Shown here one piece after another: positions 1 through 7,805 of a stretch of DNA of 49,260 nucleotides. The notes under the pieces are model-generated. The model worked only from the letters and a program-made list of their open reading frames with translations. It made no database searches and was not told the DNA's origin. The stretch comes from Hyphomicrobiales bacterium (GTDB taxonomy: Bacteria; Pseudomonadota; Alphaproteobacteria; Rhizobiales; Rhizobiaceae): positions 119,367 through 168,626 of the forward strand of contig UBTY01000031.1 of the NCBI GenBank assembly GCA_900468535.1, in the 5' to 3' direction. Both the position numbers and the translations under genes were made by a program. Position 1 is the first letter of the stretch, and the number at the start of each line of letters is the position of its first letter.

Positions 1-49
1 GTCATGGGCTTTTCTAATTGAAGATGATCGTTGGAGCGCTTCGGTCTGT

Positions 50-71
50 CGGCCACGGCAACCTGTGGCCG
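50..71. other. Small hairpin downstream of the ParA-like gene
   Basis: Inverted repeat CGGCCAC (50-56) / GTGGCCG (65-71) with an 8-nt loop, just beyond the 3' end of the minus-strand ParA-like gene. There is no T-run on either side, so it is at best a weak or Rho-assisted 3' end. Nothing else is recognisable in bases 1-90. Confidence 0.3.
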
Positions 72-90
72 CCGCCGCAAGACCAATCCG

Positions 91-804
91 TCAGGCGGCG
101 GAGCGGACGAAGGGTCCGGTCATCCGTGCAGCCGCAGGCAGCCGCACCGGCAGCTTGCGCATGATCTCTTCGGCGAAACAGAGCGCGTTCTCCTTCGCCC
201 GATCAAGATTGCTCACCCGTGCCGGATCGAGCGAATGAAGTGTACCGCCGACGTCGAAGATGTCGCGGAACGCCGAGCGCTCGATGATCGCCGTATCCAG
301 GACCGGTACCTGCCGTTCGCTCAACAGCGATTTGACCAGCGCGAGCGCGCGAGTGGTGACCATTGAGTTGACGCGCGTCAGGACGACCGAATGTCCGATC
401 TTGATGCCCGCCTTCTCGTCCAGGTACTGGAGCAGCTCAAGCACCTGCGCACCGCCGCGGGCGTCCATCGCACATCCCTGGATCGGGATAAGGACGTGGT
501 CGGAGAGGCCGATCGCCGTAGCAAGCAGCGGATTGCGCGCGCCCGGCAGGTCGACGATGAAATAGTCGGTGTTGTGCTTGTTCTCGGAGATATGCTGCGG
601 CAGCGACGCCGAGGTAACGAAGTCGATCACCTGCACATTGGGAACGTGACCGGAAACTTCATGCCAGCGCGTGATCCAGTGCTGCGGGTCCGCATCGAGA
701 ACCGTGACGCGATAGCCCTTGTTGGCGAGTTCGGTCGCAAGCAGCAGCACAGCCGTCGTCTTGCCGGCGCCGCCCTTGGTGTTTGCAAATGTAATGACTG
801 GCAT
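91..804 (-). CDS. Orphan ParA/MinD-like P-loop ATPase
   Basis: 237 aa soluble ATPase of the ParA/MinD (SIMIBI) class. The deviant Walker A motif KGGAGKTT begins near residue 10, followed by the switch-like LDADPQ near residue 38 and FIVDLPG around residue 103. Such proteins dimerise on ATP and position DNA or protein cargo; VirC1-type and stand-alone ParA proteins of this size are common in rhizobia. ATG at 804 is preceded by GAGG at a 7-nt gap. No ParB/CopG-like partner and no RepB/RepC gene lies next to it, so this is not a visible replicon partition module; a partner could lie outside the left edge. Family assignment is firm, cargo unknown. Confidence 0.85.
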   Translation of the reverse strand: MPVITFANTKGGAGKTTAVLLLATELANKGYRVTVLDADPQHWITRWHEVSGHVPNVQVIDFVTSASLPQHISENKHNTDYFIVDLPGARNPLLATAIGLSDHVLIPIQGCAMDARGGAQVLELLQYLDEKAGIKIGHSVVLTRVNSMVTTRALALVKSLLSERQVPVLDTAIIERSAFRDIFDVGGTLHSLDPARVSNLDRAKENALCFAEEIMRKLPVRLPAAARMTGPFVRSAA

Positions 805-971
805 ATCAGGTCCTCAAGGGGAAAGTCGCGAGCCGGGCGATTGGCTCTTCCGCGCACTGGGGGAAGCATCGTGCGGTTAATGCATCCTTTCCGATCATGG
901 TTAACAACTCCTAAACATGCCCTCCTCAGATTCAGCCGGGTTATTCTCGCAGTCACCGTCCATCGCAAAGA

Positions 972-1004
972 AAAAGCCCGGAAAGCGGGGCTTTCCGGGC
1001 TTTT
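972..1004 (-). terminator. Bidirectional intrinsic terminator after the iron alcohol dehydrogenase
   Basis: Perfect 14-bp stem AAAAGCCCGGAAAG (972-985) / CTTTCCGGGCTTTT (991-1004) with loop CGGGG. It has A/T runs on both flanks, so it looks functional in both directions. It lies 20 bp past the stop of the minus-strand alcohol dehydrogenase and closes that operon. Confidence 0.9.
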
Positions 1005-1024
1005 ATCTTCCTGCCAGCTGACGA

Positions 1025-2176
1025 TCAGAAGCAATCGGCGAAGAGCTGCTTGGTGTTCTCAAGCGTCATTGCAACCGGATTACCACCCGCACTCGGGTCT
1101 TCGATCGCCATTGCGGACAATTCGTCGATTCGATCAGGCTTGATTCCCATCGCCGAAAGGCTGTCTGGAACGCCGAGTTCCGAGCGAAGCTGCAGCACGT
1201 AGTTATAGAAGCCGTCGAAACCGCCGGGGATGCCGAGATAGGCCGCCGCGCGCGCGATCTTGTCCTCGATCGCAGCGCGGTTGAAGCGCAGCACGGCCGG
1301 CATCACGACAGCATTGGTCATGCCGTGATGCGTGTTGTAGACGGCGCCGATCGGATGCGACAGCGCATGGATGGCGCCGAGGCCCTTCTGGAAGGCGACC
1401 GCGCCCATGGCGGCGGCCGACATCATGTTGGCACGGGCTTCAAGGTCCGTGCCTTCCTTGTAGGCGCGCGGCAGGTATTCCTTGACGAGACGCATGCCTT
1501 CCAGCGCGATACCGGCCGACATCGGATGGTAGAAAGGCGAAGAATAGGCTTCCAGGCAATGCGCGAAGGCATCCATGCCGGTGCCGGCGGTGATGATCTT
1601 CGGCATCCCGACCGTCAGTTCCGGGTCGGCGATGACGACGCCAGGCAGGAATTTCGGGTGGAAGATGATCTTCTTCACATGCGTTTCAGAATTGGTGATG
1701 ACGCTGGCGCGGCCGACTTCCGAGCCGGTGCCCGCCGTCGTCGGAACGGCGACGATCGGCGCGATGCCTTCGACCGAGGCGCGCGTCCACCAATCACCGA
1801 TATCCTCGAAGTCCCACACCGGCCGCGTCTGGCCGGCCATGAAGGCCACACACTTGCCGAGATCGAGGCCGGAACCGCCGCCGAAGGCAACGACGCCATC
1901 GTGGCCGCCGTCCTTGAACGCCTTGACCCCGGCGTCGAGGTTCTTGTCGTTCGGGTTCGGATCGACATCAGCGAAGATCGCGCGGCCGAGGCCGGCTTCT
2001 TCAAGAATGTCGAGCGCCGTCTGGGTGATCGCCATGGATGCGAGGCCACGATCGGTGATCAGCAGTGGCCTCTTCATGCCGAGACTCTTGCAGGCGTCCG
2101 CCAGTTCCTTGATGCGGCCCCGGCCGAGCTTGAAGGCGGTCGGATAGCTCCAGTTGGCTGTGATGTTGCTGCTCAT
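1025..2176 (-). CDS. Iron-containing alcohol dehydrogenase
   Basis: 383 aa group III (Fe-dependent) alcohol dehydrogenase, cytoplasmic, NAD(P)-linked. Visible family features in order: nucleotide-binding GGGSGLDLGK, TTAGTGSEV, the metal-binding Asp and His in GMDAFAHCLEAYSS, and the signature HALSHPIGAVYNTHHG that supplies the two further His ligands. The ATG at 2176 overlaps the stop of the upstream aldehyde dehydrogenase in an ATGA arrangement, which fixes the start and implies translational coupling. It is the last gene of the minus-strand cluster. With the neighbouring gamma-glutamyl ligase and aldehyde dehydrogenase it may oxidise a gamma-glutamylated amino alcohol; that substrate is inference, since the family acts on many small alcohols and aldehydes. 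Confidence 0.9.
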   Translation of the reverse strand: MSSNITANWSYPTAFKLGRGRIKELADACKSLGMKRPLLITDRGLASMAITQTALDILEEAGLGRAIFADVDPNPNDKNLDAGVKAFKDGGHDGVVAFGGGSGLDLGKCVAFMAGQTRPVWDFEDIGDWWTRASVEGIAPIVAVPTTAGTGSEVGRASVITNSETHVKKIIFHPKFLPGVVIADPELTVGMPKIITAGTGMDAFAHCLEAYSSPFYHPMSAGIALEGMRLVKEYLPRAYKEGTDLEARANMMSAAAMGAVAFQKGLGAIHALSHPIGAVYNTHHGMTNAVVMPAVLRFNRAAIEDKIARAAAYLGIPGGFDGFYNYVLQLRSELGVPDSLSAMGIKPDRIDELSAMAIEDPSAGGNPVAMTLENTKQLFADCF

Positions 2177-3558
2177 GCTGTGACTTTCTTCAGATGGTAG
2201 GATTTCGGACGCGTCAGGTTCTGGAAGCCGATGATCGACAGCGAGCCGCCACGGCCGGTTTCCTTGACGCCGGTCCAGCAGAGTGCCGGATCGAGATAGT
2301 CTGCGCGGTTCATGAAGACGGTGCCGGTCTCGATCTCGCGACCGAGCCGCCCTGCCCGCTCCGCATCCTGCGTCCACAGCGATGCCGTCAAGCCATACTG
2401 GCTGTCGTTCATCAGCGCCAGCGCCTCATCGTCGCTCTTCACCTTCATGATGCCGACGGCAGGACCGAAGGTCTCTTCGCGCATGAAGGCCATCGAGTGG
2501 TCGACATTGACGAGGATCTGCGGGGCGAGATAGGCGCCACCATCGTCCTGCGGGAACAGCTTGGGATCGACAAGCGCCTTGGCGCCCTTCGAGACGGCAT
2601 CGGCTATCTGCTCGCGCACGACCTTGGCGAAACGCTTGTTTGCCATCGGGCCGAGCGACGTCTCGGGATCGAGCGGATTGCCGAGCTTGTAGTTCGACAC
2701 CCAGGCGACCGACTTCTCGACGAAGCTGTCATAGAGCGATTCATGCACATAGATGCGCTCGATGCCGCAGCAGCATTGGCCCGAATTGTAGGTCGCTCCG
2801 TCCATCAGCGTATCGACGGCCGCGTCGAGGTCGGCGTCTTCCATGACATAGCCCGGATCCTTGCCGCCGAGCTCGAGGCCAAGACCGGTAAACGTACCGG
2901 CCGCCGCCCGTTCCATCGAGCGCCCGCCTTCGACCGAGCCGGTGAAGTTGACAAAGTTGAAGCTGCCGGCGGCAATCAGCGCCGATGTCGTCTCATGGTC
3001 GAGAAAAACGTTCTGGAAGACGTCCTCGGGAACGCCGGCCTCAACGAAAGCCTGCACCAGCCGCTCGCCGACGAGAAGCGTCTGCGACGCATGCTTCAGT
3101 ATGACCGTATTGCCCGCCATCAGCGCCGGCGCGATCGTGTTGATCGCCGTCATGTAGGGATAGTTCCAGGGTGCCACGACGAAGACGACGCCATGCGCTT
3201 CGCGCTCGATGCGGCGCTCGAACTTGTCGCTTTCTTCGACCAACAGCGGCGCCAGCGCATCGGCTGCGATCGAGGCAACGTAGTTGGAGCGCTCGTTAAA
3301 GCCCTTGTACTCACCGCCATAGCGGATCGGTCGGCCCATCTGCCAGGCAAGCTCGGGCACGACGACGTCGGACATCTCGTTCAAGCGCGCAACGCCCTTG
3401 AGGACGAGCTGCACGCGGTCTTCCAGCGGCCGCTTCGCCCAGGACTTCTGCGCCTTGCGGGCGCGCGCCACCACATCCTTCGCCGCCTCCAGCGACAGCG
3501 CCGGACGCTCAGCGTAAACCGATCCATCGATCGGTGAAATGCATTGGATCATTCCCAT
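2173..3558 (-). CDS. NAD(P)-dependent aldehyde dehydrogenase
   Basis: 461 aa aldehyde dehydrogenase superfamily enzyme that oxidises an aldehyde to the acid. Hallmarks: APWNYPYMTAINTIAPAL (cofactor domain), FTGSVEGG, catalytic base Glu in LELGGKDPG, nucleophilic Cys in the unusual triple-Cys stretch NSGQCCCG, and EETFGPAVGI near the C-terminus. Three in-frame ATGs (3564, 3558, 3552) sit close together; 3558 is preferred because AGGAAG lies 6 nt upstream, whereas 3564 would have almost no spacing. It overlaps the downstream alcohol dehydrogenase by 4 bp, so the two are expressed together and an alcohol-to-acid relay is plausible. A gap of 108 bp separates it from the glutamine-synthetase-like gene. 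Confidence 0.9.
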   Translation of the reverse strand: MGMIQCISPIDGSVYAERPALSLEAAKDVVARARKAQKSWAKRPLEDRVQLVLKGVARLNEMSDVVVPELAWQMGRPIRYGGEYKGFNERSNYVASIAADALAPLLVEESDKFERRIEREAHGVVFVVAPWNYPYMTAINTIAPALMAGNTVILKHASQTLLVGERLVQAFVEAGVPEDVFQNVFLDHETTSALIAAGSFNFVNFTGSVEGGRSMERAAAGTFTGLGLELGGKDPGYVMEDADLDAAVDTLMDGATYNSGQCCCGIERIYVHESLYDSFVEKSVAWVSNYKLGNPLDPETSLGPMANKRFAKVVREQIADAVSKGAKALVDPKLFPQDDGGAYLAPQILVNVDHSMAFMREETFGPAVGIMKVKSDDEALALMNDSQYGLTASLWTQDAERAGRLGREIETGTVFMNRADYLDPALCWTGVKETGRGGSLSIIGFQNLTRPKSYHLKKVTA

Positions 3559-3666
3559 GATCATCTTCCTATGTTTTCGCGTGCCGAAGCCGGCCGCCGC
3601 CCACAAACAATCCCGCAAGATATGGAGATCGTATGACAGGACGTCGTCCGGCCTTTGCTACGCCTA

Positions 3667-5034
3667 TTATGCTCTTTCGAAACCGCGCGCCACTTCCCAG
3701 TCGGTGATGCGACGATCGTACTCTTCCTGCTCCCACTCGGCAGCGCGTGTGTAGTGATCGATGACATCGTCACCAAAGGCGCCGCGCAGCATCTTCGATT
3801 TCGTCATGGCGACCGTCGCCGCGCGCAGCGTGCGCGGAATTTCGCGAACCTTGCGCGCGCCATAGGCGTCACCGACGAACGGTGCTTCGAGCTCCATCTT
3901 GTTCTCGATGCCGTCGATGCCGGCTGCGAGCAGCGCCGCAAAGGCGAGATAAGGATTGAGGTCAGACCCGCCGACGCGGCACTCGATGCGGATCGCCTTG
4001 GTGCCGTCACCGCACAGGCGATAGCCGGCAGTACGGTTATCCTTGCTCCAGATCGCCTTTGTCGGCGCAAACGTGCCAGCCATGAAGCGCTTGTAGGAGT
4101 TGATGTAGGGCGCCAGGAAGTAAGTGATCTCGCTCGCATGCGCGAGCAGGCCGGCAATGTAGTTTTCCATCAGCGGCGACATGCCGTATTTACCCTTCTC
4201 ATCGGCAAACAGCGGCGTCTTGCCATCCGCACTCCAGAGCGACTGATGGATGTGCGAAGAGCTGCCGGCGGCGTTGTAGTGCCACTTCGCGAGGAAGGTG
4301 ATCGCCTTACCCTTGGACCAGGCAATTTCCTTGCAGCCGTTCTTGATGATCGAATGGCGGTCAGCCATCGTCAGCGCGTCTGCGTAGCGGACGTTGATTT
4401 CCTCCTGGCCGGCGGACGCCTCGCCCTTGGAGTTCTCGACCGGGATATTGGCACCCTGAAGACCGGTGCGGATCGCCCGCATCACCTCTTCTTCCTTGGT
4501 CGTCTGGAAGATGTGGTAATCCTCGTTATAGGCGCTCGCGAGCTTCAGATTGCGATAGCCGGAGGCCTGCGCCGACTCGTAGGTCTGGTCGAACAGGAAG
4601 AACTCCAGCTCGGAGGCCATGAACGCCTTCATGCCCATGTCTTCGAGGCGCTTGACCTGCTTCTTAAGGATGGCGCGCGGCGAGTGCGGCACTTCCTCGT
4701 GCGTGTGGTGGTCGAGCAGGTCGCAGAGCACCAGCGCGGTTCCTTCGAGCCACGGAATGCGGCGCAACGTCGAAAGGTCGGGCTTCATCGTGTAGTCGCC
4801 GTAGCCCTTTTCCCAGCTCGTCGCCTTGTAGCCGGAGACGGTTTCCATCTCCATGTCGGTGGCGACGAGATAGTTGCAGCTATGCGTTTCCTTCCATGCG
4901 CTCTCGAGGAAGTATTCGGCCTGGAACCGCTTGCCCATCAAGCGGCCCTGCATGTCCACCTGGCATGCCAGAACCGTATCGATGCGGCCGTCGGCAACAT
5001 CCTGCTTGAGATCGTCGAGAGTATAGATGCTCAT
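3667..5034 (-). CDS. Glutamine-synthetase-like gamma-glutamyl-amine ligase (PuuA/IpuC type)
   Basis: 455 aa member of the glutamine synthetase fold. The catalytic C-terminal region shows HQSLW, FAPTKAIWSKDNRTAGYR and RIECRVGGSDLNPYLAFAA, the last characteristic of the GlnA-like/PuuA branch rather than housekeeping GlnA. Known members ligate glutamate through its gamma-carboxyl to an amine (putrescine, isopropylamine, ethanolamine) at the cost of ATP, protecting the amine during oxidation. Start ATG 5034 (MSIYTLDD) has AGGCGG about 7 nt upstream; longer in-frame readings lack an RBS. It sits between an amine/amino-acid permease and two dehydrogenases, which supports a catabolic ligase over nitrogen assimilation. 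The exact amine cannot be read from sequence. Confidence 0.85.
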   Translation of the reverse strand: MSIYTLDDLKQDVADGRIDTVLACQVDMQGRLMGKRFQAEYFLESAWKETHSCNYLVATDMEMETVSGYKATSWEKGYGDYTMKPDLSTLRRIPWLEGTALVLCDLLDHHTHEEVPHSPRAILKKQVKRLEDMGMKAFMASELEFFLFDQTYESAQASGYRNLKLASAYNEDYHIFQTTKEEEVMRAIRTGLQGANIPVENSKGEASAGQEEINVRYADALTMADRHSIIKNGCKEIAWSKGKAITFLAKWHYNAAGSSSHIHQSLWSADGKTPLFADEKGKYGMSPLMENYIAGLLAHASEITYFLAPYINSYKRFMAGTFAPTKAIWSKDNRTAGYRLCGDGTKAIRIECRVGGSDLNPYLAFAALLAAGIDGIENKMELEAPFVGDAYGARKVREIPRTLRAATVAMTKSKMLRGAFGDDVIDHYTRAAEWEQEEYDRRITDWEVARGFERA

Positions 5035-5135
5035 ATTGAATCCGCCTGAACCTGGAACTGAAAAATCGGGGCAACGAAAGAGCATGCCGTGAAACGGACG
5101 CGCCTGACCTGATGCCTTTTCGTTGAGCCGGGAAA

Positions 5136-5157
5136 CGGGGCCGCCAATGCGGCCCCG
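5136..5157 (-). terminator. Hairpin between permease and gamma-glutamyl ligase genes
   Basis: Nine-bp perfect stem CGGGGCCGC (5136-5144) / GCGGCCCCG (5149-5157), 4-nt loop. On the minus strand it is followed by GTTTCCC, a poor U-tract. It lies between the permease stop and the ligase start and could attenuate read-through or protect the upstream mRNA. Confidence 0.5.
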
Positions 5158-5181
5158 CGGTTAAAGAGGGAAGTCGAAACC

Positions 5182-6729
5182 TCAGCTTTCGCCGACAGCC
5201 TTTTCGGCAGCCGCGATCTCGGCCTGACGGCGTGCGACTTCTTCGCCGATCGGCGGGCCCTTGAAGCGGCGGCTTTCGAAGCCGAACCACACGATCGCGG
5301 TCAGCACGAGGAAGCCAACTGTGACATAGAGCGCCGGACCGTTCGGTGGCTGAACGCCAAGAACGAAGATCAGGATCATCGCGAGGATCGTGAGCACGGA
5401 GAAGAGCTTGTACATGCCCTCGCCGATGTTCCACGGACCCATCTTGTCCCACTTCGACGTACCCCAGGCGAAGAGGCCGAGCGTGATCGGGATCGCGAAG
5501 GAGAAGAACAGGAAGATGACCGTGCACGAGACGACGATCGTGTAAACCGGCGTATCTCCGATCGAGACGAGCGACGAACCCCAGACGAACAGCACCGAGA
5601 GGATAGATCCGGTCCAGATCGCCGATACAGGCGTGCGGTACTTCGGGCTGACCTTGGCAAGCGCCTTGGACGCCGGCAGACCGCCGTCACGCGAGAAGGC
5701 GAAGATCATGCGCGATACCGAGGTGACCGTCGCAAGCCCGCACAGCCACTGGCTGACGAGAATTGCGAAATAGAGCAGATCCTTGATGACGGCGGGAACC
5801 TGCGCGTCCATCGCCCAGAAGAACACGTTCCAGCCCTGCTTTGCAGCTTCGTCCATGTTCGGAAGCATCAGCACGAAGGAGCAAAGCATGATGTAGCCGA
5901 ACAGCGCCGACCACAGCACCGACGAAACCATGCCGCGCGGAACCGAATGGGCCGCCTTGACAGTTTCTTCCGACGTATGAGCCGAGGCATCATAGCCGGT
6001 GATCGTGTAGATCGGCAGCAGCAGACCGAGCAGGAATACCCATGTACCCGAGGTCGCCGGCCATACATTTCCGCCCGCTTCGCCGGAGTAGTTGGCGAAG
6101 GTGAAGAGGCGGCCGATCTCGTAGGACGGTGCAAAGAGCAGGCACACGGCAGACAGCACGATCGCCGTTGCGAAGATCAGGTAGCCGGAGAAGTCGGTCA
6201 GCTTAGCCGTGAGCCCGATACCCATGTGGTTCACGAGCGCCTGCGCACCGGTGATGATCACCAGGAACAGGATCCGGACCGTGGTGGTGTCCGTCAGACC
6301 GAAATAGCTCGTGCCGAACGAACCCATGAAGAAGTAATAGGTACCGACGTTGATGGCGCCGAGAACCGTGACGAGACCGAGCAGGTTGAACCAGGCGGTC
6401 AGCCAGCCGGTGAAGCGGTTGCCGAGGATCGAACCCCAGTGATAGAGGCCGCCGGCCGTTGGATAGGCCGAGCTGATCTGCGCCATGGCGACGGCAAACA
6501 CCAGCGAAACAAAGCAGCCGATTGGCCAACCGATGCCGATCGCCGCGCCGCCGGCACCGGCGGTCGCCTGTGCCAGCGAGTTGATGCCGCCGGAGAGAAT
6601 GCAAATGATGGAAAACGAGACGGCGAAATTCGAGAACGAGCTCATGCGTCGTTCCAGCTCCTGGGCATAGCCCATGGAGTGCAGGATGTGGACATCCTGC
6701 TTTTTGTCGAGTTCCGAGTAATCGGACAT
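5182..6729 (-). CDS. APC-family amino acid / amine permease
   Basis: 515 aa polytopic inner-membrane transporter of the amino acid-polyamine-organocation superfamily with about 12 hydrophobic segments. The N-terminal block ELERRMSSFSNFAVSFSII, the substrate-loop GGINSLAQATAGAGGAA, SAYPTAGGLYHWGS and the conserved GYDASAHTSEET are typical of the GABA/choline-type (GabP/Bat1-like) branch. ATG 6729 has a strong GGGGGAAG at 3-4 nt. It is followed on the same strand by the gamma-glutamyl ligase, the order seen in Puu-type amine catabolism (PuuP-PuuA), so it probably imports the amine substrate. The N-formylglutamate hydrolase-like gene lies 126 bp upstream. Confidence 0.88.
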   Translation of the reverse strand: MSDYSELDKKQDVHILHSMGYAQELERRMSSFSNFAVSFSIICILSGGINSLAQATAGAGGAAIGIGWPIGCFVSLVFAVAMAQISSAYPTAGGLYHWGSILGNRFTGWLTAWFNLLGLVTVLGAINVGTYYFFMGSFGTSYFGLTDTTTVRILFLVIITGAQALVNHMGIGLTAKLTDFSGYLIFATAIVLSAVCLLFAPSYEIGRLFTFANYSGEAGGNVWPATSGTWVFLLGLLLPIYTITGYDASAHTSEETVKAAHSVPRGMVSSVLWSALFGYIMLCSFVLMLPNMDEAAKQGWNVFFWAMDAQVPAVIKDLLYFAILVSQWLCGLATVTSVSRMIFAFSRDGGLPASKALAKVSPKYRTPVSAIWTGSILSVLFVWGSSLVSIGDTPVYTIVVSCTVIFLFFSFAIPITLGLFAWGTSKWDKMGPWNIGEGMYKLFSVLTILAMILIFVLGVQPPNGPALYVTVGFLVLTAIVWFGFESRRFKGPPIGEEVARRQAEIAAAEKAVGES

Positions 6730-6855
6730 GACTTCCCCCTGTTTAGCGATCGACCGCGGGATTGCGGTTGATCATCCAGTGCCAAAGTGCCCGTGACGTG
6801 TGCGCCTACGAGCGGATCGCAGTTAGACTGCTCCCTGGGGTCTTTTTCTTTGTTG

Positions 6856-7629
6856 TCAGGCGTCCAGGCTTTGCCGGAGAAGCCCTGTCAGATAGCCGGC
6901 CATGACCCCTTGACCGTCTTGATCTGAGATGAGGTCGTTGCGGACCTCGATCATTACGTTGCGCAGCCCATTCGAAAGCCCGTGCAGAACAAGCGTGTGG
7001 GTCACGCCATCTGCGGGGCCATAGGGCTCGTTGCGTTCGATTTTATAAAGGGACGAGCCAGCCGAGGCGGCGTTCAGGACGCTGTCGGCAAGGCGGCTGT
7101 CGTCATCATGCAATATGCCGATTTCCACGGCACGCGTCTTGCCGTGGTAAACAGGAGTGAAGCTATGGACCGTTGCAATCACCGTATCCTGCCCCCTCGC
7201 CTTGCGTTCGCGAATCAGTGCGCGAATGGCGTCATGGAAAGGAATATACAACGCTTCGGTGCGCGCGACGCGTTCTTCTGAGCTCAGGTGCGCATTGCCC
7301 GGAATGTCGTAGACTTCGCTCTTCTCGGGCATGGCGCCCGGAGACTCCGGCGGCCTGTTGCAATCATAGATCAACCGCGAAAACCGCTGGTAGACGAGCG
7401 TCGCATCAAGCGCTTCCGAAATTCCGCGCGCTACGGCGAGCGCGCCGGGATCCCACGCGATGTGACTTTCCAATGCTTCGCGGGAGAGACCGAGCGTCCC
7501 GAACCGCTCGGGGATCAATCGGGATGCATGCTCGCAGATCACCAGCAAAGGGCTCTTGCCGTTCGGTCGCTCGACCGAAACGCATTCACCTTCCGCTTCG
7601 CTTAGGACCTTGAACTGAACAGCCACCAC
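6856..7629 (-). CDS. N-formylglutamate amidohydrolase family protein
   Basis: 257 aa cytoplasmic amidohydrolase of the FGase family. Visible conserved blocks are LLVICEHASRLIPERFG near residue 30, the DPGALAVARGIS segment, RLIYDCNRPP and the VHSFTPVYHG strand. The founding member HutG removes formate from N-formylglutamate in histidine degradation, but no other hut gene is present here. In this setting it could hydrolyse a gamma-glutamyl product, by analogy with the final hydrolase of the Puu pathway; this is inference. The start is GTG at 7629 (GGGA 7 nt upstream); the next codon, also GTG, is equally possible. It is divergent from the RpiR regulator and is the first gene of the minus-strand cluster. 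Confidence 0.82.
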   Translation of the reverse strand: MVAVQFKVLSEAEGECVSVERPNGKSPLLVICEHASRLIPERFGTLGLSREALESHIAWDPGALAVARGISEALDATLVYQRFSRLIYDCNRPPESPGAMPEKSEVYDIPGNAHLSSEERVARTEALYIPFHDAIRALIRERKARGQDTVIATVHSFTPVYHGKTRAVEIGILHDDDSRLADSVLNAASAGSSLYKIERNEPYGPADGVTHTLVLHGLSNGLRNVMIEVRNDLISDQDGQGVMAGYLTGLLRQSLDA

Positions 7630-7704
7630 AGGCGCATCCCGATCATTAATAAAGAATGTATAAGAAAAGAATTCTTCAGGTTCTGGCGACTGTCAAGCGC
7701 ACGC

Positions 7705-7720
7705 TGAAAATTTCTTTTCA
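7705..7720. promoter_or_regulatory. Candidate RpiR operator (TGAAAA-N4-TTTTCA)
   Basis: Perfect inverted repeat TGAAAATTTCTTTTCA in the 176-bp divergent region between the amidohydrolase-like gene and the RpiR regulator. A TGAAA-N-TTTCA architecture is common for RpiR-family operators. A separate 10-bp palindrome AAGAATTCTT lies nearby, at about 7667-7676. I found only half sites upstream of the ABC binding protein gene. Confidence 0.5.
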
Positions 7721-7805
7721 TGGCAGTGGTTGACATGGATTGTGACAGCGTTGTTAACTTTGAGTGGGAAAGTGGCACAAGACCAATCCCGGGGAGCAAG
7801 ATCGA

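Noticed and set aside
2194..5049. Long plus-strand open frames opposite ALDH (2194-3537) and the GS-like gene (3655-5049)
   Set aside because: Both mirror well-supported genes on the other strand and show typical antisense composition (Arg, Asp, His, Gly rich) without family motifs.
6856..7629. Part of a histidine utilisation (hut) operon
   Set aside because: Only the FGase-like gene fits; HutH, HutU, HutI and HutF are absent and the neighbours are amine-type genes.
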